Source: an uncultured Clostridia bacterium
GTDB taxonomy: Bacteria > Bacillota > Clostridia > TANB77 > CAG-508
Direction: 5' to 3'
DNA: 64,000 nt
Assembly (NCBI GenBank): GCA_948976265.1
Contig: CARFUA010000006.1
Span: 40,518-104,517 of the forward strand
The notes under the pieces are model-generated. The model did not search any database. It was not told the DNA's origin and saw only the letters and a program-made list of their open reading frames with translations. The first letter of the stretch is position 1; the number at the start of each line of letters is the position of its first letter. Shown here in pieces: positions 28,587 to 36,858 of this stretch. The position numbers and the translations under genes are program-made.

Positions 28587-29139
28587 TTTTGAAGAAGAAG
28601 TACAATATTTTACGGAATTAGTTTTTAACAATATACAAGAAGCAAGAAATAGAAAAAAAGGCTCAAAAGAAGCAGAAGAAGCAATTTTAAATTGCATAAG
28701 TGTAAGTAAAGATGGTCAAAGTATATTTGTGTTCAATATGGATAAAGACTATTGTTACGAATTACTGAAAAAGGACATAGAAAAATATAATTATAAGAAT
28801 TACAGAACAAAGGCTTTAGCCCTATACTATATTGGGAGATTAATAGAATATTTAAAAAAGGAAATAACATTTGAGGAACTTGCAGGGATATATGAAGAAA
28901 CTAAACCAGTAGTAAAAAATATTATAGAACAAAAGAACAATATTAGTGAACAATTAAGATTACTTCGCAAAAATAGGAATATTCCAGAAGTACAAGAATA
29001 TATCGACAAACTATATAATGGAAAATATGCAAGTGAATATTTGAAATACTTAATAGATAGATACTATTATGGCAAAAAGAATTTAATAAGACCCAAGAAA
29101 AATGGTTTAGAAACAGATTTTAAAATGTTACTACAATGA
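28579..29139 (+). CDS. Uncharacterised protein in the PolC-like cassette
   Basis: 186 residues, mostly helical and charged, with no recognised motif. The ATG overlaps the end of the PolC-like gene, and the next gene starts 15 bases after its stop, so it belongs to the same operon. An interaction role with its neighbours is plausible but not shown. Confidence 0.65.
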   Translation: MDNFEEEVQYFTELVFNNIQEARNRKKGSKEAEEAILNCISVSKDGQSIFVFNMDKDYCYELLKKDIEKYNYKNYRTKALALYYIGRLIEYLKKEITFEELAGIYEETKPVVKNIIEQKNNISEQLRLLRKNRNIPEVQEYIDKLYNGKYASEYLKYLIDRYYYGKKNLIRPKKNGLETDFKMLLQ

Positions 29140-29153
29140 AAGGATAATAAAAT

Positions 29154-29666
29154 ATGTGTATCAAAAGAAGAATATTAACAGAGTATGTTACATTAGATAT
29201 TGAAACAACTGGATTTAACCCTCAAAAGCACAAAATAATTGAAATAGCAATTTGTAAAGTGAAAGATGGAAATATTGTTGATGAATATACCTCTTTTGTT
29301 AATCCTAAACAACCTATTCATTATGCAATAACAGAGATTACAGGAATTACAGAAGATATGCTAAAAAAAGCAGAAACAATAGACATAGTAATACCAAAGA
29401 TTTTAGAGTTTATAGGTCAATTACCTATTGTTCTACATCATTCTTATTATGTTATGGGATTTCTAAAACAAAATTGTATTAATCTTAATATAAATTTAGA
29501 TAATCAAGTAATTGACGCCTTGCCTTTATGTAAGAAAAAACTACCCCATTTGAAGATTTATACAATAAAAGCAATTTCAAAGTTTTTAGAAAATGACAAT
29601 GTTGAAATAGACAGATTAATAGATTATGCTAGATGGACTTTCAGAGTATTTGAAAAGGTAAGATAG
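29154..29666 (+). CDS. Degenerate DnaQ/PolC-type exonuclease domain, copy 1
   Basis: 170 residues resembling the proofreading exonuclease domain of PolC. Motif I is intact (TLDIETTGFNP, Asp and Glu present). Motif II reads VLHHSYYVMGFL where an Asp should precede xGFL, so that ligand is Val. In motif III (DRLIDYARWTF) the usual His is missing. The protein probably cannot cleave DNA normally. It is the first of a tandem pair. Confidence 0.8.
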   Translation: MCIKRRILTEYVTLDIETTGFNPQKHKIIEIAICKVKDGNIVDEYTSFVNPKQPIHYAITEITGITEDMLKKAETIDIVIPKILEFIGQLPIVLHHSYYVMGFLKQNCINLNINLDNQVIDALPLCKKKLPHLKIYTIKAISKFLENDNVEIDRLIDYARWTFRVFEKVR

Positions 29667-29693
29667 TAATATGTTTGTAAAGGGATAATAAAT

Positions 29694-30203
29694 ATGTGTA
29701 TTAGAAAAATATTAGATGAATATGTGGTATTAGATATTGAAACAACTGGATTTAACCCAGAAAAAGACCAAATAATTGAAGTCGCTGTTTGCAAAGTAAA
29801 AGATGGGAATATTGTTGATGAATATACTGCTTTTGTTAATTCTAAACAACCTATACATCAGTCAATAAATGGCTTTACAAATGATAAGTTAAACAATGCA
29901 GAAACAATAGATAAGGTAATGCCAAAACTTTTAGAATTTATAGGTCAACTACCTATTGTTGTGCATGATGCCTATCTTGTTATGGGATTTCTAAAAAAGA
30001 ATTGTAATAATATCGATTTAAGTTTAGACAATGAAGTAATTGACATATTTCCTTTATGTAAGAAACAACTACCATACTTGAAAAATCATAAAGTAAGTAC
30101 AATTTCAGAATTTTTAGGAAATACGGATGTTATGGTAGATGGAATAATAGATTATACCAGATTAATATATAAGGTATTTGAAAATATCAGAGATGTATCA
30201 TAA
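29694..30203 (+). CDS. Degenerate DnaQ/PolC-type exonuclease domain, copy 2
   Basis: 169 residues, clearly a paralogue of the preceding protein, with long identical stretches around LDIETTGFNP and CKVKDGNIVDEYT. Motif II is again changed (VVHDAYLVMGFL), and motif III lacks His (DGIIDYTRLIY). The same losses in both copies suggest that the altered form is the functional one, not recent decay. Confidence 0.8.
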   Translation: MCIRKILDEYVVLDIETTGFNPEKDQIIEVAVCKVKDGNIVDEYTAFVNSKQPIHQSINGFTNDKLNNAETIDKVMPKLLEFIGQLPIVVHDAYLVMGFLKKNCNNIDLSLDNEVIDIFPLCKKQLPYLKNHKVSTISEFLGNTDVMVDGIIDYTRLIYKVFENIRDVS

Positions 30204-30261
30204 TAAGTGGTTTTGTTATGGTTTTCTAAAAATTGTGATATAGACAACGATAGGATGTGCT

Positions 30262-30375
30262 ATGACAATAAATAGAGTTTTGGAAGCAATAAGAAATCGT
30301 AAAATAAAGTTTTTACTAGAAAACAACTTATATTACCCCGCTTCTATAAATGGTTTAAAAACGATTATGGTTTGA
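30262..30375 (+). CDS. 37-residue basic peptide
   Basis: A short frame beginning MTINRVLEAIRNRKIKF lies between the exonuclease-like pair and the MBL gene. Its ribosome site (AGGATG) is modest. It may be a real small gene of the operon or a remnant; nothing identifies a function. Confidence 0.4.
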   Translation: MTINRVLEAIRNRKIKFLLENNLYYPASINGLKTIMV

Positions 30376-30404
30376 AATAAATACAAAAGAAAAGGAAAAT
30401 AGAT

Positions 30405-31593
30405 ATGCAAATTAAAATTCATAGAGGAGTTAATCAAATTGGTGGTTGTGTAACTGAAATTAAAAGTAAAAAAGCAAGGGTACTTGTTGATGTTGGCTCT
30501 AATCTCCCTAATTGTGAAAATGCAATAGAAGTGAATATTGCTAATATCAGTAAAAAATGTGATGCTGTTTTTATAACACATTATCACGGCGACCATATAG
30601 GCGAATATATGCAAGTTAATAAAAATGTTCCTATTTACATTGGAAAACAGGCAAAAGAGATTTTTACTATATTTCAAAATAAAATGAAAGATACAGGTGT
30701 TACAGACATTACACAGGAACATATTGATAAAATACATACATTTAAAATATTTAAGCAAGGTGTACCTTTAAAAATTGGAGATATGGAAATAACCCCTATT
30801 CGTGCAGACCATTCGGCATTTGACAGTTATATGTTTCTAATAGAAGCTAACGGAAAAAGAATTTTACATACAGGCGATTTTCGCTTACATGGTCCTATGG
30901 GAAAAGGAACACCTAAAACACTTAAAAAAATAGGAAAAGTTGATGTTCTCATTTGTGAACATACAACACTATCAAGACAAGATGAAAACTTTGTGTCTGA
31001 ATTTATGTTACAAGAAGAAGCAATTAGCTTAATAAAAAGCAAAAAATACATTTTTATATTGTGTGCTTCTACTAACATTGACAGGATAGCTTCTTTTTAT
31101 CATGCAAACAAAAAAGCAGGAGAAAAGCTATTTATATGTGATGTTTACCAAAAGAAAATACTTGATTATGTAAGCAAAAATAGTGCGAAATACACAGATT
31201 ATTATAACTTCTCTGATGTTAAGATTTTTGATAGTGAATTGTATAAAAAGATGGTAAGTAATGGTTTTTGTATGTTAGTTCGTAGCAACTACTTTTCAAA
31301 GAAATTTGTTTATAACCCTAGATTTAAAAACAACCTATTCATTTACTCTCAATGGTTAGGATATTTACAAGGTAAAACGGCAGAACAAGACCTTGTTAAG
31401 TTTGTTCCTAGAAAATACTATTATTTACACACAAGTGGTCATGCAACAGCTGAAGGAATTATTGAAGTTTGCAACATTGTTAAACCTAATGCGATAATTC
31501 CTATACATCGGCACAAACTCATACGATTTTGACAAGTTAGATTTACCATATAGAATTAGACACTTGAACAATAAAGAAATATACAAGATATAA
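30405..31593 (+). CDS. Metallo-beta-lactamase fold nuclease-like protein (RNase J/CPSF type), with CGG +1 shift
   Basis: About 395 residues. The metal-binding HxHxDH motif is intact (FITHYHGDHIGEY), followed by HTGDFR and a beta-CASP-like middle region (CASTNIDRIASFY) and HTSGHA near the end. The family processes RNA or DNA. The conventional frame ends at 31532 soon after IIPIHRHK. Skipping the C of CGG at 31509 gives IIPIHGTNSYDFDKLDLP, the expected family ending (His then Gly/Thr). An AAAGGAAAA site precedes the ATG. Confidence 0.8.
31509..31511 (+). other. CGG +1 recoding site in the MBL gene
   Basis: CAT CGG CAC in the first frame becomes CAT GGC ACA after the C is skipped. This is the only in-frame CGG in the gene; four other CGG words (30587, 30814, 30851, 31378) are all out of frame. 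Confidence 0.8.
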
Positions 31594-31618
31594 TGAATTA
31601 TGAAAGGAATCTTAAAAT

Positions 31619-32200
31619 ATGGCTCATAAAACAGCAGTTGAAAAATTAAAGGAACATGAATACGATATGAATATTAAGGCTCAAGTAAGAAATTTTAAAG
31701 TAGAAATAGCAGACAACGGAGATAATACTGGATCAATAACAGTATGGAAATTTAACAAGAACAAAAAGAATTTAAGTGAGATGCTAACATTTATTGAAAC
31801 ACAGACATTTGTTGAAACATTAGACATCGAAGGAATTGCAGATTTTCAAGTGAGTATTAAGAAAGAAAATGAAATATTAGAAGATGGTTTATTTTTAGAT
31901 AAAATTACAAAATGGATATATAACCGACTAAACAATGAAAAGATAGAATTTATGTACGAGTTTGTTGGTGGAAAATACAACGGAAAGACCATGACTAAAG
32001 CAGAAGTTGAAACTTTATCACATGGACTAACAGAAGATTTAACACATATTAGACAAAAAGGTGGTACTTGTCATAGGAAAGAACTAGATAATCAGCCTCT
32101 AGTCAATGGTTATTTGTCCCCTATGTTCTCACATATAGACTATGGACTGGTTTATTTACGATATGAAACACAAGAAGTTTACGACAAAATACCAGATTAG
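31619..32200 (+). CDS. Uncharacterised element protein
   Basis: 193 residues beginning MAHKTAVEKLKEHEYDMN, from an ATG after GAAAGGAATC. It is rich in charged residues with no membrane segment or known motif. A segment NGKTMTKAEVETLSHGLTED may form a small folded domain. It is 16 bases from the DUF3560 gene. Such genes commonly accompany DUF3560 in Clostridial mobile elements, but the role is unknown. Confidence 0.6.
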   Translation: MAHKTAVEKLKEHEYDMNIKAQVRNFKVEIADNGDNTGSITVWKFNKNKKNLSEMLTFIETQTFVETLDIEGIADFQVSIKKENEILEDGLFLDKITKWIYNRLNNEKIEFMYEFVGGKYNGKTMTKAEVETLSHGLTEDLTHIRQKGGTCHRKELDNQPLVNGYLSPMFSHIDYGLVYLRYETQEVYDKIPD

Positions 32201-32216
32201 AAAGGAGATGTAAAAT

Positions 32217-32920
32217 ATGGCAGGAAGAATTGATTATTTAGAAAGACAGGAATATAAAAAAGATTTATACCAAGAACGAGCAGACAAGCAGATAAAAGAA
32301 GTCAAGCACATTATGAAAGGCATAGAGATATAGCAAGTGTAATACCTATGGGGCAACCTATTTTAATTGGTCATCACAGCGAGAAACGACATAGAAACGA
32401 CTTAAAAAGAATAGACAATGAAATGAGAAAGTCTATACAAGAAAGTGAAAAGGCAGACTATTATAGAAATAAAGTAGATAACATTGATAACAGCAAAGTT
32501 ATTTCATCAGATGACCCACAAGCTATTGAAAAGCTACAAGCTAGAATTGAAGAACTAGAAAAAGCAAAAGAAGAAGTAAAAGCTAGACCTCATGAATGGT
32601 ACGAATTACCCTACCTTAATGCAGATATAAGGAGATTAAAAGACAGAATAAAGGAAATTCAAGAACTGGAAGAATTGCAGTTTGAAGATATTACCTTTAA
32701 TGGTGGCAAAGCAATATTGAATAGAGAAATAAACAGGTTACAGTTTCTATTTGATACTAAACCAGATGAAGAAACAAGAACTTTATTAAAAAAACATGGC
32801 TTTAAATGGTCGAGATATGAACAGGCATGGCAAAGATTATATAATAGGAATGGTATTTATGCAGTTAATTATGTTGTTAAAATAATAAATGAAAGAGGCG
32901 AAAAAAATGATAACTTGTAG
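32217..32920 (+). pseudogene. DUF3560 family protein, frame-disrupted without a CGG
   Basis: The first frame (32217-32333) reads MAGRIDYLERQEYKKDLYQERADK. The second reads SQAHYERHRDIASVIPMGQPILIGHHSEKRHR and continues to 32920. Both match one DUF3560 protein. The frames differ by -1 (or +2), with the break near 32288-32303; no CGG lies there. A one-base deletion or a natural -1 event are both possible. The C-terminal end, with HGFKWSRYEQAWQR, is intact. Confidence 0.7.
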
Positions 32921-33092
32921 ACCTTACACTTTTATTAAAGATACGGAGAAAATGAAAGATTTTCTAACCCTTAATAAAGAGGATTTTTTGAAATCATATA
33001 GTTATTTACTTGAAGAAGAATATGATGTGACAGTTTGGGAATATATAAAACGTACTAGAAATGCTTATAAAAGACAGATTTTAGATGATTAA
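32907..33092 (+). CDS. 61-residue protein following DUF3560
   Basis: The ATG at 32907 overlaps the end of the DUF3560 frame and follows GAAAGAGG. The product begins MITCRPYTFIKDTEKMKDF and is acidic and aromatic-rich in the middle. Translational coupling to the upstream gene is likely. The function is unknown. Confidence 0.6.
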   Translation: MITCRPYTFIKDTEKMKDFLTLNKEDFLKSYSYLLEEEYDVTVWEYIKRTRNAYKRQILDD

Positions 33093-33270
33093 TGTTATGT
33101 TAGGATGATATGTAACAATACCCTCATACATTGAACTAGAGAGACTACATAGCCTTTACAGAGGATATATCTATTTTTACAAAAATTTTTTCGCCGTAGT
33201 ATATAAAACAGCTTAAAATCGAGCCTAGAGAGCGACAGATAGAATATAAGAGTTTTTTTAAGACCAAACC

Positions 33271-33305
33271 ATATCTGGCATAGTGGCATAGTGAAATTCC
33301 AATAA
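33271..33305 (+). repeat. 35-bp direct repeat, copy 1
   Basis: It contains the tandem word TGGCATAG twice. An identical copy lies at 33566-33600. Together the copies bracket the two palindromic units. Confidence 0.85.
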
Positions 33306-33388
33306 TTAGTTATCATTTATGGACATATGAAATTAATTTATTACTCTTTAACAAGCAAATTAAAAAATTTTTAAAATAATGGATACTT

Positions 33389-33411
33389 GTTTTTATACTT
33401 CGTATAAAAAC
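33389..33411. repeat. Palindrome 1 (10-base arms, TTC spacer)
   Basis: GTTTTTATAC-TTC-GTATAAAAAC is a perfect inverted repeat. It is followed by a segment with CTTCATGCAAA that recurs after palindrome 2, making a tandem unit of about 93 bases. The arm word resembles a recombinase or replication-protein binding half-site. Confidence 0.8.
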
Positions 33412-33478
33412 ATAACAAACTTCATGCAAATTTATTTTATTGAATTTATACAAAATATTATATACGAAATATTGATAG

Positions 33479-33507
33479 TATATTTATATACTTCGTATAT
33501 AAATATA
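33479..33507. repeat. Palindrome 2 (13-base arms, TTC spacer)
   Basis: The arms TATATTTATATAC and GTATATAAATATA are perfectly complementary around TTC. The following 50 bases match those after palindrome 1 with a few changes (CTTCATGCAAA, TTATTGAAT, AAAATATT). Confidence 0.8.
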
Positions 33508-33565
33508 ACAGACTTCATGCAAAATTGATTTATTGAATATAGAGAAAATATTTTATTATTAATAC

Positions 33566-33600
33566 ATATCTGGCATAGTGGCATAGTGAAATTCCAATAA
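33566..33600 (+). repeat. 35-bp direct repeat, copy 2
   Basis: Identical to 33271-33305. It abuts the terminator of the primase gene. Confidence 0.85.
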
Positions 33601-33632
33601 ATAAGCTAGTCCTCATCGACTAGCTTATTTAT
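33599..33632 (-). terminator. Terminator after the primase gene
   Basis: AATAAGCTAGT pairs with ACTAGCTTATT around an eight-base loop, with AT-rich tails on both sides. It could act in both directions. Confidence 0.75.
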
Positions 33633-33642
33633 TATTAAGTCA

Positions 33643-34991
33643 TTATGTGTTGTCAGATGTTGTTTGTTCATTATCTGTCCTTTGTTCTTCTTGAGTTGTT
33701 TCCTCCTCATCTAGTTGTTGTTCATCATCTGGCTTTTGTTCCTCATTTAGTTGTTGACAAAGATAATCTTCAAAAGTACCGTTAAGGTTTTTTCTTTTAT
33801 AGTCATCACCGTAAATTTTATCTGTTTCTCTAGTTATACCATTCCATTGAAGGTACTCATCGTAAATATCTTGACTTTTAGAATTGTCGAAATCTGGAGA
33901 AACATAATACCATACTCTTTTACCAGCCAATGAGTATCGTTCATCTCTATAACCCAATGCTAATACTTGCTTACCAAATTGGGCATCACTAATAGCTTCC
34001 CTATTATTGTTCTTGCACCACTTACAATATGTATTATAATAAAGACTTTTAACGATAATTGTTTTTATAGGAAATAAACTGATAAATTCTAAAGCACTAT
34101 TGCATTCCATAAAATATCGTTTAGTTTCTTCCTCGACAATAGGTGGAATGGTAAATTTACCATTCTCTAGCACTTTTTCAAATGCTTGTACCGACCTAGT
34201 TACAATGATTTTCAAAGCTTCTGTTGCACATAGCTTGTCTTTAATATTAATATCGCGATTACCTCTGTCATCTGTAAACGTTGCATTAAATGGTATAACG
34301 ATAACTCTATCGGTTATATGTAGCCCTATTTCTTTAAAGTTTATGACCTCATTCACTGACAGCAACATCGTTGCATAAGGTGTTAAGACATCATCATCTT
34401 TTCCATTTAGTGATATAGGCTCTCCAGACACTATACGAGTTATAAGCGAATTGTTTATGTATTTCGGTTGCTTTTGGTCTTCCGAGATATTTACTGTACA
34501 ACCGCTTTAGCTTTTTTATTGTAGACTTGCTTCCTGCTTTACTTCCGTGAAAGTTGCTCAAGATGCTCATGTGAGCATTCCTCTTCTAACACAGCTTCCG
34601 CTATCCTAAAAATCTTGCTTTTGCCATTTCTTCCATATCCTAATAAAATTATTAGTTTATTCGGATTACTAGTTTTTGCTAACGAATAACCTATCACTTC
34701 ATAAAGTAAGATTTCTATGTCCTCATCTTCGCAAGTAACACTTTTAAAATAATAGTCAACTGTGTCCGATGCTTCGGAATTAGTCGAAAGGACACTAGGG
34801 TCATAATAAGGTATAACTGCTTCTGAAAAAATAGGGTTAATTCCTTTCTTACTATACTCATCTGTTGGAACAGCAGTATTACTGGTTTGTTCCACACTGT
34901 TTAATTCCTTCATCTCTTGTTCTAGCTTTATATCATTGTTTTGTATATCCGCTTCTTTTGTTTGAATTTCATTATTTTGCATAATAAGCAA
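33643..34991 (-). CDS. P4-type primase/helicase (D5-like), with two CGG +1 shifts
   Basis: The recoded protein is about 448 residues. A Gln/Glu/Asn-rich N terminus leads to a Walker A motif, GYGRNGKSK. After CGG at 34547 the frame shifts to SGSKAGSKSTIKKL. After a second CGG at 34504 it shifts to GCTVNISEDQKQP, then SGEPISL, ATMLLSVNEV (sensor region) and VIPFNATF. These are the landmarks of phage/plasmid P4-family helicases in the right order. Without both shifts the gene breaks in three. It likely drives replication of the element. An acidic Gln-rich tail ends it. Confidence 0.8.
34502..34504 (-). other. Second CGG +1 recoding site in the primase gene
   Basis: AAG CGG TTG becomes AAG GGT TGT when C is skipped. 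The result rejoins the frame that encodes VNISEDQKQP. It is in frame only after the first shift has taken place. Confidence 0.78.
34545..34547 (-). other. First CGG +1 recoding site in the primase gene
   Basis: TCA CGG AAG TAA would end the protein two codons after the CGG. Skipping C gives TCA GGA AGT AAA, and the 14-codon stretch to the next CGG is open. Confidence 0.78.
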
Positions 34992-35074
34992 CTCCTTTCA
35001 TTTAAAGAGTGATTTTTGTACTAGATATAGAAAAACACTCTTTGATTTTCTACCTATTTATTGGGTAGTTCAGC
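34990..35074 (-). promoter_or_regulatory. Shared leader upstream of the primase gene (copy A)
   Basis: Read on the minus strand, this segment contains GCTGAACTACCCAA, then TAGAAAATCAAAGAGTG, then TTTCTATA and TAGTACAAAAA before the primase start. The same words in the same order lie at 36752-36840 before the integrase. A common operator or leader for replication and integration genes is inferred. Confidence 0.6.
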
Positions 35075-35357
35075 ATTCTTCATTCTTATCGTGTTTAGAC
35101 ATATACCATTGGCGTAAGGCCCCGAATTTCTACAACTTTTTGCTTTCCGAAACCCGCTCACTAGGAAAACTTTTTTGTTTGAAAATTCGCTGGGCTGTAG
35201 CTATGGAACAATTACGAATTTTTGCAAACTCGGAAATCGTTACAAAGCGAAGCATTTTTGATTTGTCATTTTCCAATAATTCAATTTTCTTTAGCATTTC
35301 ATCTAACTTTTTTATGTTTAACTCGATGTCTGTGTCTGTTTTAACAGTAACTGTCAT
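35070..35357 (-). CDS. xis: Excisionase-like DNA-binding protein, with three CGG +1 shifts
   Basis: A helix-turn-helix protein of 94 residues when recoded. Residues 1-37 are a charged helix; 38-64 hold the motif FVTISEFAKIRNCSIATAQRIF. The conventional frame ends after FPSERVSESKKL. With C skipped at CGG 35156, 35149 and 35124 the end becomes FPSEGFGKQKVVEIGALRQW and then YMSKHDKNEEC, the expected beta-hairpin wing (FPSE.FGK.KVVEI.AL) of such proteins. It stands between the primase and repressor genes, the usual place for xis. A strong GGAGGTG site precedes ATG 35357. Confidence 0.82.
35122..35156 (-). other. Cluster of three CGG +1 recoding sites in xis
   Basis: The sites are GAG CGG (35156-35154), TTT CGG (35149-35147) and ATT CGG (35124-35122). 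Each is in frame only if the previous shift occurred. Each skip yields a Gly codon (GGG, GGA, GGG). Confidence 0.82.
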
Positions 35358-35554
35358 TTTACTTTCACCTCCAACAAAATATTATTATCGTTTTTGATAA
35401 CTACAACTTGATAATACCATTTATTTTAATTTTAGAAAAACAAAATAAGACATAAGGCTTATGTGCGTATTGCTTATCATTTTTGATAAGCCACATTGAC
35501 ATTGTTCTTGTTATGATTTATAATTACTATAGTTTTATTTATAGGAGGAAAATC

Positions 35555-36322
35555 ATGGATAATGAATGGCTTGAATTAAGGGACAAGCGAAATAAATTAA
35601 AAAAGTCTTTAAATAAAAAAATTGGACAAAGACTAAAAATTCTTGCAGAAGAAAATAAAATGACTAATACTGATTTTGGAACAGCAATAGGCTTACTTAT
35701 GGGAGATAAATCAAAAGAATCAACAGTTAGTAAATATTTTTCTGGTGAAAAAGAATTAGATATATATACCATAATGAAAATATCTCAAAAATTCAAAGTA
35801 AGTGTAAATTGGATATTAGCTAAATTACCATTAAACATAAGAGAAGATAAATATTATAATGTTTATAAAGTAACTAGATTATCTGAACATTCTATTATTA
35901 TGCTACAATTATTAAATAATGATCCTTTTATAAATAATCTTTTTGAATATTTATTACGTAACAACACTTTTTTAGAGTTTCTAATAAGTATAAATAACTA
36001 CCGACTTATGAACATTAAAACAAGAAATGGAAAAATTTTATATCATCTCTCAAAAAAAGTAGAAGCTATAAAAAATGATGATATAGAAAAATTAGAAGAA
36101 ATTAAAAGGTTAGAAGAACAAGGGATGACAATTTTTGAAGAAAAAAGCCCTCTCTCAATGGAAGTAAATATATCTCAAAATTATTGTAAGGAACCTTATG
36201 TAGAAGTAACACTTGAAGAAGCTCTTGATGGTGCATTGCTAAAAGTTTCTAGATTAGCTGAACAACTTGCAAAAGAATTTACAAATCAAAATGATACCAA
36301 CGATAACAAAAAGAAAAAATAA
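35555..36322 (+). CDS. XRE-family repressor-like protein
   Basis: 255 residues from ATG 35555, which follows ATAGGAGGA. The N-terminal half holds a helix-turn-helix (NKMTNTDFGTAIGL and VSKYFSGEKELDIYTIMKI). The C-terminal half is helical and Lys/Glu rich. It is divergent from xis and so is placed like a phage or element repressor controlling the switch between integration and excision. Confidence 0.75.
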   Translation: MDNEWLELRDKRNKLKKSLNKKIGQRLKILAEENKMTNTDFGTAIGLLMGDKSKESTVSKYFSGEKELDIYTIMKISQKFKVSVNWILAKLPLNIREDKYYNVYKVTRLSEHSIIMLQLLNNDPFINNLFEYLLRNNTFLEFLISINNYRLMNIKTRNGKILYHLSKKVEAIKNDDIEKLEEIKRLEEQGMTIFEEKSPLSMEVNISQNYCKEPYVEVTLEEALDGALLKVSRLAEQLAKEFTNQNDTNDNKKKK

Positions 36323-36355
36323 ATGTTATATTATTAGTAAAAACGGAGTAAATCT

Positions 36356-36721
36356 ATGAAAAAAACTAATAATAAGGAAATTTATAAAAGACTTGGACTA
36401 ACTGAAAAATCAATCGAAGTATTGGAAGATTTAAAAGCTAGAGAAGATAAAGTAACTACAAACAAAAGAGCTTTTGCAAAAAGAATTGAAACGATTAACT
36501 GTTTATTAGAAAATGAAGCGAAATATGGTATTTTGGGATTTATTTCACTTTTTCTTTGGGATGAGTATAAAGGTGTATTTGAAGTATTAGAAATAAATTC
36601 TGGGAAAACTCTTTGTTTTACCGCTTCTAAACTACAAAATACTTTTATGTTTGATATTGAAAAATATTTGAAGAAATTAAAAGAAGATATAAAAGATAAA
36701 AATAATAAAGAAATTAAATAA
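36356..36721 (+). CDS. Uncharacterised element protein
   Basis: 121 residues, starting 33 bases after the repressor gene on the same strand. It is basic, with a hydrophobic core around GILGFISLFLWDEYKG. No family is recognised. It probably shares the repressor transcript. Confidence 0.55.
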   Translation: MKKTNNKEIYKRLGLTEKSIEVLEDLKAREDKVTTNKRAFAKRIETINCLLENEAKYGILGFISLFLWDEYKGVFEVLEINSGKTLCFTASKLQNTFMFDIEKYLKKLKEDIKDKNNKEIK

Positions 36722-36728
36722 AAAAGCA

Positions 36729-36778
36729 GGGAATATTTTTTGTGATGATTTGCTGAACTACCCAAAAAATAATTCCCC
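36729..36778 (+). terminator. Stem-loop between regulator genes and integrase
   Basis: GGGAATATTTTTTG pairs imperfectly with CAAAAAATAATTCCC across about 20 bases. It overlaps the leader repeat that precedes the integrase, so it could be an attenuator or a terminator. Confidence 0.5.
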
Positions 36779-36840
36779 TAGAAAATCAAAGAGTGACTTT
36801 CTATAATTTATTATAGTACAAAAAGTTGCTCTTGTAAATA
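36752..36840 (+). promoter_or_regulatory. Shared leader upstream of the integrase (copy B)
   Basis: It is homologous, in inverted orientation, to the leader before the primase gene (34990-35074). Shared words are GCTGAACTACCCAA, TAGAAAATCAAAGAGTG, TTTCTATA and TAGTACAAAAA. Confidence 0.6.
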
Positions 36841-36858
36841 ATGAGGAGTGATTTTATT

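Larger units (their letters stand above)
33093..33642. other. 550-bp non-coding region with repeats (possible element origin)
   Basis: No convincing gene is present. It contains two 35-bp direct repeats, two tandem palindromic units and a bidirectional terminator, placed between the convergent cargo operon and the primase gene. Such an arrangement fits a replication origin, a recombination site or a partition site. Confidence 0.5.

Noticed and set aside
33095..33316. Minus-strand frame in the repeat region
   Set aside because: It runs through one of the 35-bp repeats, has no good ribosome site and no recognisable domain.
33389..33507. Palindromes as loxP sites
   Set aside because: The arms share a short word with loxP, but the spacer is three bases instead of eight and no Cre-like enzyme other than the element integrase is present.
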